Positions 1 through 12,091 of a stretch of 64,000 nucleotides of DNA are shown here, piece by piece. The stretch lies in assembly GCA_003550325.1 (NCBI GenBank), contig QKWP01000230.1:283362-347361 (forward strand), written 5' to 3'. The position numbers were made by a program, and so were the translations under genes. This stretch comes from Gigaspora rosea. Its lineage: Eukaryota; Glomeromycota; Glomeromycetes; Diversisporales; Gigasporaceae. Numbering within the stretch: the stretch's first letter is position 1; each line of letters starts with the position of its first letter. Under the pieces are notes generated by a model. It was not told the DNA's origin. It worked only from the letters and a program-made list of their open reading frames with translations, and searched no databases.

Positions 1-164
1 GGGGCATTATCATGATAGTGCCCACCAGCATTAAACTTAATGCCGGGCAAAATTAAACTTTTGTAACGTTACACGACATTAGTGGGCTGTAACCAAAAAT
101 TATTTTTGCAAAACAATGCACTGGGCCTTTGTGTAACAAGTCACGTGTATATATGCAGATCTGC

Positions 165-240
165 ATCAAAAAAGTAAGCGTAATTTTGGGGTACATACAG
201 GAGTATCAAAAAAGTAAGTGCAGGAGTATCAAAAACGTAT
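165..240 (+). repeat. Short direct repeats (ATCAAAAA.GTA)
   Basis: The word ATCAAAAA followed by AGTAAG or CGTATG occurs three times, separated by CAGGAGT. It is probably a decayed minisatellite. The flanking stretch 1-583 shows no gene. Confidence 0.4.
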
Positions 241-583
241 GATTTGCATACGTAGAGTTGTTAGAGTTGTTATGAGCACAGTATGTAGTAGTAGAAGAGA
301 AAAGTGACGGAGTGGTGCACTACTCCCATTTGTATCTTCATAATCTCTAATAAAGAGAGTGTTTAATATGAAATCCGAGCGAGAATAAAAATTGATCCTA
401 TTTTTCAGCTATTCTCCATCTGTTGTAATTCCCGAATCATACATGTCTTTCTAATATAAGTAAACTTAAACATAATACTCGCCATCTCTGCATCGTACGT
501 ACGTACCTGTCTTGGCGTCACCAAGTACCCTGCACTACCAGCCCTATTTTTGATAAAATAAAATTTCCCGAAACAAAGTCGAT

Positions 584-1840
584 TAGGCCACACAAAGTTA
601 ATTTTTCGTTTTGCATAACCTGGTGTTTTAAAATTCCGGTCGGCGGGTCGGATTTTTTTTTTTTTGCTTTTTTTTTTTTTTTTTTTTCTAAATTAACTTT
701 GCGTGGCCTAAATTAATTCATGTTCACATCTAAAGTCACGCAAAGTTAATTCTTCAGTTTGTATAACATTGAATCAGAAAATTTTTAGAATTTTTTTATC
801 GGACCTAACGGGTAATTCCGGAAAATTAAGGCCATCTTCGGGTGACACCGGAGAAAAAAATTAATTCAAGTTGACGTAAAGTCAACAGATCGAAAAGATA
901 CTAAGCAAGTTGATGTGCATCGTGGAACCATCAACCGGAACAAGTCCGGTCCGGATAATCAAAGGAATTGAATTTCTTTCCACAAACAGTAATCACTAAC
1001 TTGATAAAGGTCGACAATGAGAATGAAGATAAATCTGTGGGAAATGCAAGTGGGCCTCGTGCCAACGATTGCTCACTCAGCTGCGACAGACCACAATTCG
1101 CGACCCAACCCTCCCTCCTAAAGGAATCTGGTCAGTCTCATAGATATCTGCGAGTGTCAATATCAACAGGTTTATATTGACGACCAGCCTGCATTATGCA
1201 GCGCTAAGCCGCACAAACCAAAGTGCTATAACTGCAAATATCAATATCACATATTCATACTGACGGCCGGCCTGCATTACGCAGGCGGGAAACCACCGGC
1301 CAGCGCTAAGCCGCACAAACTCAACTGCTTACGGTTATCTCTCGGCGCAGTATTACTGCTTTTTCTGGGAGCATATCCCGTTTCAGTTTAATAGCACATA
1401 AATCCATAAAATCACAGGCAACTGAACCTGCCATTTTCATAATTATAACTACTTAATATCAATATCACACATCACATGTTCATATTAACGGTCGGCCTGC
1501 ATTACGCAGGCGGGAAACCACCGGCCAGCGCCATGCCGCACAAACTCAACTGCTTACGGTGATCCCCGGCGCATATTATTTGCTATTTCCGGGTGCATAT
1601 CCCGTTTCAGTTTCAATAACGCATAATTCGCAACTAATATAATCTGCATCCATCAAATATCATTCAACCAGACCTGACTATTCCAATATAAGAAACATGC
1701 GTGCAATGCTTTTCGATGGCAAAAATAGAATAATTGGTACAATAGGAATTTAGTAAAAAAAATATATATATATTTTTTTTTTTTTGGAAAAATTGGGTCG
1801 ACGGGTTATGCAAAACGAAAAATTAACTTTGCGTGGCCTA
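584..1840. mobile_element. TIR element, about 1.26 kb, non-autonomous
   Basis: A 37-bp terminal inverted repeat begins TAGGCCAC.CAAAGTTAA at 584-620 and is matched, with one mismatch, by its reverse complement at 1804-1840. Two further partial copies of the same terminus lie inside, at 691-710 (inverted) and 735-766, so 584-710 could also be a separate 127-bp mini-element. The interior is less AT-rich than its surroundings and holds diverged direct repeats, but no convincing transposase; the 70-codon ORF at 968-1180 resembles nothing I recognise. The termini could imply a TA target (Tc1/mariner type) or a hAT-like TAG end. No longer target duplication is visible, so the superfamily is unresolved. 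Confidence 0.72.
1154..1612 (+). repeat. Diverged direct repeat, period about 224 bp
   Basis: Two long copies (from 1261 and from 1485) share the core GCCTGCATTACGCAGGCGGG and a downstream block ending in ATATCCCGTTTCAGTTT. A third, short partial copy precedes them near 1179-1219. The copies are GC-richer than their surroundings and contain small hairpins such as CTGCATTACGCAG. They lie inside the TIR element at 584-1840 and look like an internal amplification of it. Confidence 0.7.
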
Positions 1841-3246
1841 ATAACATTCAAAGTAAAATTTTTATTTATAGTACTATATAATGTTTATTTAAAGTGACAG
1901 TAGTTTTTTAACACTACCATACTTTTGAATTGGTTAAGAGCTCAGTCTATATAAGATCTGTTAATATCCAAGTATTTAGCAATTACTCAAACTGAAAGCT
2001 TTTCAAATTCTCTAGCTATTTTCTAAAGATATGTTTTTAAAAAATATCATATATGATAGCATCCACAATTTATGTTAAACTAGTACTGTATTGTATAAAA
2101 ATAAGGATCTCGAAAATAATGGCATATAGTATTATGTTGTATTATCTTTAATATCCCTATAACAATACTAGTTTATCGTAAATTGTGAATGCTGCCAATG
2201 ATGATAGATATTGATTTGTAATAGTATTAATTAAAGTATATTGTATATTTTGTATATTATTGAGATAAATAACTTATCAAATTCGACCATAAACTTTGGC
2301 AAATTTTTTTAAAGTGCTCCAGAATTAATAGCTGCATAAAATTTAGCATAAAAAATCAACTTTTTATAATAGCATGACTCTTTTAAGTTTTTACATGTTT
2401 GCCATATAACAATAATATTTGTAATAAATTTGAAATTTTGAAAGAAATACATATTTGCTTATATTAATTAAAAACTCGTAAAATAAGCAAATTATATATA
2501 AACTTTAATTATTATTTAAAAAAAGTTATTCCATATCTACAAAGTAATAAAAAATTTTATTAGCTAACAAAGTCAAAAAATAATATTAAATTAACAAAGA
2601 ACTAAATCAAAATATATTTACAAAATATACTATTAAATTTCATATATTGCGTATATAGAAGGTCTTATTATGATATACTAGTTGTACTGATATGAAAAAA
2701 AAATGCTAATATATATATATGTATGCCTATTTTTTTCTTTTATACATATACTTTTTTTAAGCTATTTTGAAATAGTTCTTGATATACTTTAGTATACATA
2801 ATATTGTTAAAGAGAATACCTTCCTGAATATAATTATAAGATCATCATAATTTTGATTCTAAAAGCTGGCTTTATACTTTTAAACTTTGATATTTTATTA
2901 ATAAATCTATGTAATAATATATAATATATATTGGATAATTATAGATATATTGGTTCTAGAGAATTTGTTTTATTAATGTTCTTTGTGTAGGTGCTTTGTG
3001 AATATTCTTTATTACTCAATTCTTGAGGTTTAAATAATTATTTGAGACTTTGAACCATTATTTTATAAAGAGATGGTAATAAGGTATAATACATAATATA
3101 TTCCTTATTCAGATTTTTAAAGTTGGCATATTATTTGTATTGATAATATATTGGAACAGTGGTTATTTATATTTGAAATAATATTATTGTTGTCATATCT
3201 TTTGATAGTTTTCTTAATAAAGAGTTCTATGTACATATATAATTGT
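1841..3246. other. AT-rich stretch without recognisable gene
   Basis: No ORF with coding character or known motif was seen on either strand. The stretch is AT-rich with scattered short inverted repeats, and probably consists of eroded transposon sequence. Confidence 0.6.
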
Positions 3247-4556
3247 TAGACGAAACCTCGAGGTTTCACGCTGATGAAAGTCAAAACCTAGTTTTGACTT
3301 TTGTCAACTAAAATCTCAAATGACGAAATGTCAAAACTAACAAAAGGTGTCAAAACTGACGAAAGGCAATGAAACTGATGAAAGGTAACGAAAGGTAATG
3401 AAACTGGTTGAAAGGTAACGAAGCTGACAAAACTGCAAAGGGTGACAAAACTAATAAAAGATGAAGCAACAGATAAATATTGTTGAAATATAAATAAAAA
3501 TAAATTAAAAAAACAGAAATTTATAAAATTACAAAAATTTTATTATATAATAAACTGAAAGTGTAATATAAGTAAGGACGCCTGGCTTTCTACATTTTAT
3601 GTTCATGAAAGACTAAAATTTAAAATACAGTATACAATTTATACTTAGATTTATTTTAATAAGAAACTTTGGGTGTTCTCAAATGCCTTAGCCAATTGGT
3701 CAGAATAGATTGGGGAATATATTTTAATTAGTAAAAAAATAGTTAATTTACCAAATCGATTGTATTATCTTTCCAATTGAATAAACATGTGATGATAGTT
3801 TAATACGTCAGAGAGAACAATTTAATTAGCGGGAAATTGCGTGTATTTATCTGATTAAGAGTATTTATTATTCCAATTAACAACAAGATGGAGTCCAGAC
3901 GTCTTTTTTATAACTTATACACTAATATTACTTACTAGAAAATTAGGTACGTACTTAACAAATTTTAGAGTTATTAATTTGGATTATGAGGTTAACTTTA
4001 TTACCGCGTTTTATAACTTTTCTAGTGAAAATTTTTTTGAATCTATAATTTATTAAATTCATCATAATACGTCTATATCTAAATATTCGGGGGATGTTAA
4101 TGGTTTAATTAATTACTTATTTATAATTTCTGTAATTGGCTATTTAAAAATTAAATAACAAGCCAGGTCAAGCAAATAAACATCTTCAGGATGCTAATGG
4201 CTTATTTACCTATTTATAATTACTGTAATCGGCTTTTTAAAATCTAAATATACGTACAAATCAATAAACATCAGCATTAAATATAAATAAAAAGCCTCAA
4301 TAATAATTTATCGATTGGACAAATATATATATTTATAGGGATTTTATTATTTCTATTAATTTTCAGTAATAATTTTTAGCGAAGTTTCAAGGTGTTTCTT
4401 TTTAGGTTAAGCACTAGTGTTTCGTCATCTTAAATTTGGAATTCGTCTTTCGTCAGTGGAATTTGAGGTTTCGTCTTTCTTCAGGGGTTTCGTCATTTTA
4501 GGGATTTTTGTGCTTAGGCTTCGTCTTTCGTCATCAAGCAACAAAGGTTTCATCTA
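3247..4556. mobile_element. Foldback-like TIR element with GACGAAA subterminal motif
   Basis: The left end reads TAGACGAAACCT and the right end, reverse complemented, TAGATGAAACCT. Behind each terminus (3255-3470 on the left, 4380-4550 on the right) the motif CGAAA or its complement TTTCG is reiterated many times in degenerate form. No coding sequence is visible in the 1.3-kb interior. The architecture matches the hAT-like elements elsewhere in this window, but no identical 8-bp flanking duplication is left (ATAATTGT against ACACTATA), so the superfamily is an inference. Confidence 0.6.
4093..4275 (+). repeat. Tandem duplication, period about 97 bp
   Basis: Two diverged copies start at 4093 and 4190. 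They share GATG.TAATGG, a central TATTTATAATT.CTGTAAT, and end in AATAAACATC. They lie inside the foldback-like element. Confidence 0.65.
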
Positions 4557-5326
4557 ACACTATATGTATGTATTTCTGTTAGAGATACTGTATATAGGCA
4601 TTAAGTTATACAATTGAGTGCCTTGTGATTTTTTAATATTAGAGGAACATTGTATGCCTTTAGGCTTGACTATGGTTATGAGTCAATAATTATAAAAGTG
4701 AAGGTGCCTTGTAGGCTACTATATTTTTTTTGAGTAGCAACGTATATTATTTTTTATGAGTAAACTAAATGAATAACTAATTTAGCATTAAAGAATAAAA
4801 GGTTAATAGCAGTATGCTTTTATAATTCAAGGCTATGACTCTTACGAATATTGATTAATAAGTTAGAATTGATTAATAAGTTAGAATTAATAAATGATTT
4901 GAAAGTTAAGAGTAAATATGCGATAAAAGATAATAAATGAAAGTTATTTATGAAAATTGATAATCGATTAATATTGCGATAAGCGTGATAGATTATATAT
5001 GTCGCAAACGTGACACCGGTAAACTGTCCGGGCCGCACGAATTTGATTGCCTGTTATACAAAAATGTAACGTTATAAATGCACAAAAAGTTACACATTTA
5101 AATAATTACGTATCAAAATGCACGAAAGTTACACAAATAAATAGTGTAGTGGTCATAGTTACGATTTGCATTAATGCATTAATGTTACACGAATGCTAAT
5201 TATTAATATATGGTGTTTAAGGCGAACTTGTATTATTTTTAATAAAATTAGCTCCTCTTTTGTTTAGTTATATACTTTTAATTTTTTTTAATCAAATAAT
5301 TTCTAATTGTATTGACTTTGACGAAA

Positions 5327-6121
5327 ATGGGTAAAGATGGCAAACCTCATCCTATTTTTAATAAATTCAACGTAGAAGGAAGGAAAACTATTTGTTCTAT
5401 TTGCAAGAAAGAATATGATTCTCCTTTGAGCATTTCAACAGCGAAAAATCATTTTAGAAGTAAACATCTTAATGTTTGGAATGAAATAAAATCTGATGGT
5501 AAAGGTGGAAAATGTTACTCTCGTCATAAAGTTTATGAATATTTTTCTGTGAATAATTCCGGAGAACATCAGTGTAATTTATGTACACATAAGTATAAAG
5601 AACCTCATTGTATCGAGTTGAAGTATCATTTTTCTCGTCATCATAAAGAAATTTGGGATTCTATTAAATCAAAAAAGAAAGAACTTGGTGATAGATTTGT
5701 TCAAGATAGATTTGTTCAAGAACGTGGTGATAGATTTATTCAAGAACGTGGTGATGAATTTGTTCAAGAACGTGGTGATGAATTTGTTCAAGAACGAGGA
5801 GATGAATTTGTTCAAGAACGTGTTGATGAATTTATTCAAGAACGTGGCGATATATTTATTCAAGAAAATAGTGATGAAGCTATGGCTGAAAGATCTCAAA
5901 CTGGCTTTATGACAAACGATGAAATTCCGGATCATGATACCATTAACGTTTCTTCCGATTCGAGTAACAATGAAGATAATGATGTAGAAATGGTAGAGAA
6001 CATAAAAAAAAATAGTCTCATAGAATATATTGATATGGAAAATGAAAATACGGAAGTTAGAGTTAGAAAAGATGAGGTTATTATTAAAGGAAAAGCAAGG
6101 GTTAAATTTACAGTAGATTAA
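5327..6121 (+). CDS. Tandem BED/C2H2-type zinc-finger protein with 8-residue repeats
   Basis: The 264-residue reading frame starts at ATG 5327, which has a good context (A at -3, G at +4). The open frame extends five codons upstream without an ATG. Two zinc fingers are visible: C23-x2-C26..H42-x4-H47, and C83-x2-C86..H101 with H105/H106. The second is preceded by an aromatic stretch (VYEYF, 69-73) as in BED fingers of hAT-related and chromatin proteins. Residues about 122-180 are a tandem repeat of the octamer DEFVQERG. The C-terminal third is acidic and ends in a basic/hydrophobic tail. The likely role is DNA binding, possibly as a domesticated transposase finger; there is no transposase domain. 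A candidate polyadenylation signal AATAAA lies near 6185. The frame is intact with no intron needed. The BED assignment is from motif reading only. Confidence 0.75.
   Translation: MGKDGKPHPIFNKFNVEGRKTICSICKKEYDSPLSISTAKNHFRSKHLNVWNEIKSDGKGGKCYSRHKVYEYFSVNNSGEHQCNLCTHKYKEPHCIELKYHFSRHHKEIWDSIKSKKKELGDRFVQDRFVQERGDRFIQERGDEFVQERGDEFVQERGDEFVQERVDEFIQERGDIFIQENSDEAMAERSQTGFMTNDEIPDHDTINVSSDSSNNEDNDVEMVENIKKNSLIEYIDMENENTEVRVRKDEVIIKGKARVKFTVD
5689..5875 (+). repeat. 24-bp in-frame minisatellite
   Basis: Seven to eight near-identical 24-bp units encode the octamer D-[RE]-F-[VI]-Q-E-R-G. The period is a multiple of three, so the coding strand stays open and other frames are open over the same span as a by-product. 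Unit variation is mostly single-base, which points to recent expansion. Confidence 0.85.
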
Positions 6122-6248
6122 TTTTTATGTGGATCGGTATTATGGTTGTAATATTTGATTTCATTTGCATTTTATGTTAAATAATAAATAAAGATCGTTC
6201 TTACAATTTTATAATATTATTTTATTTTAAGATTTTAATTAATTTTCA

Positions 6249-6515
6249 CCCAGGGTGATATCACCTCATTATAAAGATCTTTTTTAAAAAATAAATAAGT
6301 TTACTATTAAAAGATTAGGGTTAGGGTTGGGGTAATATTAAGATAGAAGGTGTATTAAATGCAAAATTAGCGCAAAACTTTTACTTAGAAATATAAAGCT
6401 AGTTTTCATAATATAATTTTTGTTATTTAAAGCTTTGTTTTTTCTTAATTTTTTCTTTTTATAAGATCCTAAAATCTAATTGGTTCTACATATAATGAGG
6501 TGAAATCACCCCGGG
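6249..6515. mobile_element. MITE with 25-bp TIRs
   Basis: The left terminus (6249-6273) carries GGGTGATATCACCTCATTA and its inverted partner lies at 6491-6515, with two mismatches over 25 bp. The 267-bp element starts about 130 bp past the stop codon of the zinc-finger gene. It contains a short run of telomere-like TTAGGG (6314-6332) and no coding sequence. No clear target duplication was seen. Confidence 0.75.
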
Positions 6516-6529
6516 AGCAAATTAGCAAA

Positions 6530-8870
6530 AGTCTTATTTTAATCATCGGACATAAAATATTAGTGATGATAAATAATTTAAATGTCCAAAATGACTTGTT
6601 ATTGGTTAATTCAAAGCTTAAATGACTTAGGTCATATTGTAATTGATAATTCCTAACCAGAACGTGTTATTTTTCAGTTTCCACCGATTGAAAAATAACT
6701 CAGGTAGGTTTTAATTAACAATCATGGAACCGTAACAATATAATTTTCTTGATCGTGATACTTTTGATCGAATCTTAGAAGTTTCATTGACCGGAAGAAA
6801 ATAAAATTTGTTTAATGAATAGGGTTCGCTATAATGAACGTTTGAATATACTTAAATATTGATTATCGGTACACATACTTTTAAAATAATTAATATAGGT
6901 GCTGCCGAAGAACATCATTTAATGAACCAAACTGGAAATAATTTAGGGCACAAGTTTGACCAGCTGAAAGTTTTGTGATGTGATTTGCGCAGCACATCAG
7001 GCGACCGAAAATGGCAGTCAAAATAAAACATAGAAAAAATAAACATTGAAAACTTTTTTTAAAAAAATATATAATATATATCTTTGATTTTAAAAATTCG
7101 GTTTTGATACTGTTACATCTCATAGAGAGTGGCTGAAGATGCAATACGTAAATGCAAAGTCTGCATTACCCGGCGAGCCTTCAAAAAGGTCTTAAGATTT
7201 TTTAAATCATGAACAAGTAAAATTTTAAATTTTTTTTTGTATTTATTAATGAATTATGGAGCCCACTTAAATGCACAGTTTCATTGCGGCAAGCTGGTTT
7301 CAAACAAAGATTATCTCGATTTTCAAGACAAAATGAAGAAATTTGATGAAAACAGTGAAGCAAATTTATTAAATTTCGAAAAGTAAAAAATTAATAAAAA
7401 CATGCGGATTTATATGTACAAATTTATTAAGCAATAATTAATTATATATCTATAAAACATAATGAAGGCCAACTATTTATGAAACGAATGAAATAAACTT
7501 AGAAATAACCAAAAAAAATCAATCTAATGTTGCGTTACCAACAAAATAAATGCTAAGGTGTGCTCTTGACGATATAATAATTTTTTATTAGTTTGTTTTG
7601 GCTTTAAATTTAACAGAACTGCACAAAACTATTCCTGCGTATATAAATTTGTACTGCTTAATAAAATTTTCATAACTTACATTGTTTTTAATTTTTAAAT
7701 GTCATATATCAATTTTGAATTGACAAATTGAAAAATGACAAAGAACGTCTATATATAAAGTTAAATTTTACAAAGTTGGTCAAGTTAATCGATATTCGTA
7801 TCTTAAATAAAGTAAGCTTGATCATATATTAATATTATTTTCGGAAATTTCATGTAATTTAAATAAATTTTCATTTATTAAACTTTGCATCTTATTTTTA
7901 TACGAAAAATTTAAATTTTATCATGTAAATGTAAAAACAAAAGTGAATTAATAAAAAGATATTTAAATTTCCAAGACATAGTACGTACATTGATGATAAT
8001 ATAATATGTTCAGTTTTTTTCCTATATTAACGTACCTTAAGGCATGGCTATTATATAGTTCCTTCATAATTCACGAATTAGTTGTAATATTACAAAATTC
8101 ACCTTTTCTTATAATTTTACATGTTTTTTTTTTAAATTTAAATTACTTGTAACTTTTTTATTTACTAACCCAATTTTTACCGATCTCACTACAACTAGAA
8201 TCACATAAAGCTAGCTCTGCAACTTTAATTAGAAGCCCATATATAGTATTAGGAAAAGATGACTTTTGTATTTTATTTCTATCGTTATAAGGATTTACTA
8301 TTGGGATTCTTATTCGCTGATTTTAACTTAAGAATAAAATGTTATCCTAGTTAATTGCAGGAAAGTATTTATAAAAGTTCTTAAGAACATTTTACTGATT
8401 TCTGTTAGGAATTCTAGGACTATTCAAATAGTATTAAGAATCTCGTTGATTTTTTTAGAATTGTGTTCTTCGTCAAATCATTTTGAAAATGATAGTATCA
8501 AAGCAAAGATTTCTGAATATAGTATAAGAAAAATGCAGACAAGATATGAACAAAGAAAAGATGATATTTTGTAAAAATTGTTTTTTTTAAAGAAATGTAA
8601 ATATAAACTGTAAAAGAAGAATAAACTATGTAATCTGTAAATGAATACTGAAAATAGTGATAATAACTTTGATTCGGATGGTATATGCTTTTTTTTTTTT
8701 AACAAGTTATGATGATTGTTTAGAATAACCTTTTTTTTCGTAGCTTATGTTTTGATTTACCTAAAATTCACAAATTTAAATTTGTTGAGATTCGAATTAA
8801 TTTATTTGGTAGACATATTTGTTGCTTGATTTGAGAACATGTTTACATTAGCGAGTAACAACCAGCAAAA
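6530..8870. other. AT-rich stretch without recognisable gene
   Basis: Several short ORFs occur on both strands, but none shows a known domain or sustained non-AT codon use. A slightly more complex patch at 6890-7390 could be an old exon or transposon remnant; I could not identify it. Confidence 0.5.
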
Positions 8871-8910
8871 TAATATTATTTATTTTTCTTTTTCATAGTG
8901 AATGTGGGTC

Positions 8911-9201
8911 GTATAACAGTTGTTATACGCCAAATAGACTCACACAAACTCACGGTATAACAGAAAAGGAAAAATAAATCCGTTATTGAATGTTCCGCAT
9001 CCAATAACAGCGTATCTGGCTTTGAATTTAATGTGCTTGACAACCTGAGCCCCTTCGGGGCCCAGGTTAGCACATTAAATTCAAAGCCAGATACTTCTTT
9101 TATTTGTCATCCAAAATGATCATCCCGTGATCCTTCGGATCACGGTATTCTCATTTCTCCTGCCAAATAAAACTGTTATTGGATGCTACACATCCAATAA
9201 C
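8911..9201. repeat. Cluster of five strong hairpins
   Basis: Within 300 bp there are five inverted repeats. 8911-8928 has arms GTATAACA. 8982-9008 has 11-bp arms with one mismatch. 9012-9094 is an 83-bp hairpin with 26-bp perfect outer arms and an inner GCCCC-TTCG-GGGC stem-loop. 9125-9145 has arms CCGTGATCC closed by TTCG. 9175-9201 has perfect 11-bp arms GTTATTGGATG. The second and fifth hairpins are homologous to each other. The GC-rich, TTCG-looped stems contrast sharply with the surrounding AT-rich DNA. They resemble the small mobile hairpins described in fungal mitochondrial genomes, but no mitochondrial gene accompanies them here. Confidence 0.8.
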
Positions 9202-9713
9202 TATTTAGTATAGGATTTAATTTTAGGCATTACTATTTTATATTATTAAAATATTAAAACTATTTATTATAATAGCTTATCTAAATTTTGATTTATTTTT
9301 ATTATATTCATATATATTCTTGATAACAATTTCAAAATTTTAAATTTTACATCAAAAATATTTAAATTTTAGCGTAAGTCAATTTTAGCAAGCATAAACT
9401 ATCATATTTAACAATAATTTCTATGGTTCTCAATTATGTTATTATATCTATTTCTGATATAGTATGCATTTACTTCTTAATTTTCAAGTATTACATTTTA
9501 AAAACAAATTGGCTTTAATAAAAAATTTTGATTAAAAAAGATATATTCTTAAAAATTGATTTATAAATTTATTAGATTTATATGTCTAATAAGAGATTGC
9601 AACCAATGTGTATTCTTATTTAATAAAACAATGTTTATAAACTTACAATTATTCTGCAACAAAATTTTAAGAATTGCTATTTATAGTTAATCAAGGCAAC
9701 GCATAGCACAATA

Positions 9714-9934
9714 TACTGTAAAATCCGGACACGAACACTCTCTATAGTGAGAACCCTCTACAGCTAGATGGTGATTTATACCCAGTACAAAAGAATTATA
9801 TAAACTATGTATATTATTTCAGATGCATATAGAACATATTGTTTCAATACACCATATCTTCTATAAAGAAGTACCCCAAATACAGTTTTGAATTATAGAA
9901 ATATCCAGGATTCTCAGATCTGGATTTTAAAGTA
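9714..9934. mobile_element. Short TIR element (MITE), about 221 bp, TA-flanked
   Basis: The left end TACTGTAAAATCCGGAC pairs with the inverted right end ending GATTTTAAAGTA. The similarity continues for about 30 bp with mismatches. TA occurs at both termini, as expected for Tc1/mariner/pogo-type insertions. There is no ORF. Confidence 0.55.
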
Positions 9935-11030
9935 TATGTTTTAAACCAACTATAATATAATAAATAAGAAATTACTGCCAAATTGAAATTGCAATTCAAA
10001 ATATTTTAAAAACAGGTATCAAGTAGAAAGACCTAATATAATTGTAGAAATAAATAAATTATTATTTAGCAAAAAGAAAATAGTAAAATTATATAGATAT
10101 CTGAAAGCAAATATAGCCAAAAAAATATGTGCTTTCAAAGATTATTAAGGACTAATTATAAGATATACTACTTTACTTTATCTAGAAATATATTTACCAA
10201 ATTAGACATTTATTCAAGTATATAGTATGCTTTTTTATAATATTTAGAAATACTTTAAATTAAACCCTTATACTATAGATTTATGAAATAAATTATTTGA
10301 ATATTTATAAATACAAACTTTATTAATAGATTTGAATTACAATTAGAAATATTGAATATTATTAAATACAGTTAATTTCTGCAATTAGTTACATGTTAGA
10401 ATTAGATATTTTGTATGTTTATATAAAAATATAACTAAAGTAAGCAAGAATTCATATATAGTGTATATAAGTAACTAAAAATTAATATAATAGATTGTTG
10501 TAAATATGGGTGTGAACAGTATTCAAGATGTACATGTGCATATGCGAGAAAAGTTTTAAATATATATGCACAAGTGCAATTAAATTTAAATAAAGAGCTT
10601 GTAGAAAAATAATATGCAAGAGAAATTTTAAATTTTATTGCACAAAATTTAGTCTAAATATAAGATAGTATAAAAATAGTCTGAAAACTCTAAAATAACA
10701 AATAAATATATAATATGAGAAAGGTTGAGTTTAAATTTGAAAAAATATCAGAAATATTCCAGATATATTAGTATAGTAATTTTATAACATTGGTATTATT
10801 CATATATGCATATACAATCATCCTTCTATATAATCACCTGCTTTATCTGATGTTTTTTGCTGATAATATAGAGGGTGACTAAATAGAATTACTTCTACTA
10901 TATATAATTACATACTATAAAAAATATATATAATATGATTTTAAAAAAATAAATAAAAAAATTATATTTAATTTTTAATGATCACAAATAGTGCTTCTAG
11001 ATCTAGTCTGAGTCCAAATATATTTATATG
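9935..11030. other. AT-rich stretch without recognisable gene
   Basis: Nothing recognisable on either strand beyond AT-rich low-complexity sequence. Confidence 0.6.
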
Positions 11031-11821
11031 TATTTTTCAGTGCTAAACAAGTTTACTTAGTACATGAAGTTAGAATTAGTTAGAAAATTTTGGAAATCAT
11101 AAGATTTTATAAAATTTTATTAAAATTTTATTAATAAAATTCATAAAATCTTAAAATTTACAAGTTTTTATCAATTAATTTTAACTTTATAAACTAAGTA
11201 ACTATCTAAAAATATATCAAATAGGCAGAATTACTTTTAGTTTATTAAATTTGGATTTTTTGATCAAAAAGATCAAATTTAAGTATCCTTTCTCCAAATT
11301 TTAAGTAAAATAAAAACAATTCTGTGATTTAATTTATTTTTAGGAGCTAAATAAGTTTTTTTAGTGCATTAAGTTAGAATTAATTAGTAAAATCTTGTGA
11401 ATTATAAGGTTTTTATAGAATTCTATTAATAAAATTTTAAGATTCACAAAGATTTAACTAATTAATTCTAACTTTATGCACTTATTAAACATGTTTAGCA
11501 CCTAAAAATATATCAAAACAGTAGAAAATTTTTATTTTACTTTAATTTTTGAAAATAGATGCATAATTTTAAATTTTCGATTAAAAGTCAAATTTTAGTA
11601 TCTTTTCTCCAAATTTCAAGAAAAATAAAAACAATTCTGCTAACTTAATGTATTTTTAAGTCCTAAACAAGTTTAATTAGTGCATTAAGTTAGAATTAAT
11701 TGGCAAATTTTTGCAAATCAAAAGATTTTATAGAATTTTATAAATATAATTTTATAAAATCTTATAATTTATACGATTTTACTATTAATTTTAACTTAAA
11801 TTTGTTTAGTATATAAAAATA

Positions 11822-12091
11822 GGGTGCTAGTCAAAATTCTGACAAATAGAATCCCGACAGGTCATAATCCTAACAAAAAAATCCTAACAATCCTGACAAT
11901 ATAAAATTATTAAATTTATTTAAGTTAAGTTAGGGTTAGGGTAAGTGCTTAGGTTAGGGTTAGAGTAAGCACCTAAATTAGGGTTTAGTTTAGGTGATTT
12001 TATAGTAAAATTGCTAAGAAAAGCTTTTTTTGATTGTTAGGATTTTTTGTCAGTATTAGGATTTTGTTTATCAGGATTTTGACCCAAACCC
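11822..12091. mobile_element. 270-bp foldback MITE with 9-bp flanking repeat
   Basis: The inner TIR word GTCAAAAT.CTGA occurs near both ends in opposite orientation. The motif TCCTAACA or TCCTGACA is reiterated behind the left end, with its complement behind the right. The flanking words are identical (ATAAAAATA at 11813-11821 and 12092-12100), which would be a 9-bp target duplication, though the word is AT-rich. The centre holds degenerate telomere-like GTTAGGGTTAG runs (11930-11995). The element is inserted beside the third palindrome of the surrounding array. Confidence 0.65.
11928..11995 (+). repeat. Degenerate telomere-like TTAGGG run
   Basis: GTTAGGGTTAGGG followed by GGTTAGGGTTAG and TTAGGGTTTAG. 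These are interstitial copies of the TTAGGG telomere word within a MITE centre. Similar short runs occur at 6314-6332, 25133-25225, 26200-26215 (complement) and 61692-61727 (complement). Confidence 0.7.

Noticed and set aside
4820..5038. 72-codon minus-strand ORF before the zinc-finger gene
   Set aside because: Composed of short AT repeats (ATTGATTAATAAGTTAGAA twice); no domain.
5669..5935. ORFs in other frames over the octapeptide repeat
   Set aside because: By-products of a 24-bp repeat inside the zinc-finger gene.
8911..9201. CRISPR array
   Set aside because: Repeats are hairpins of different sequence without regular spacers, in a eukaryotic context.
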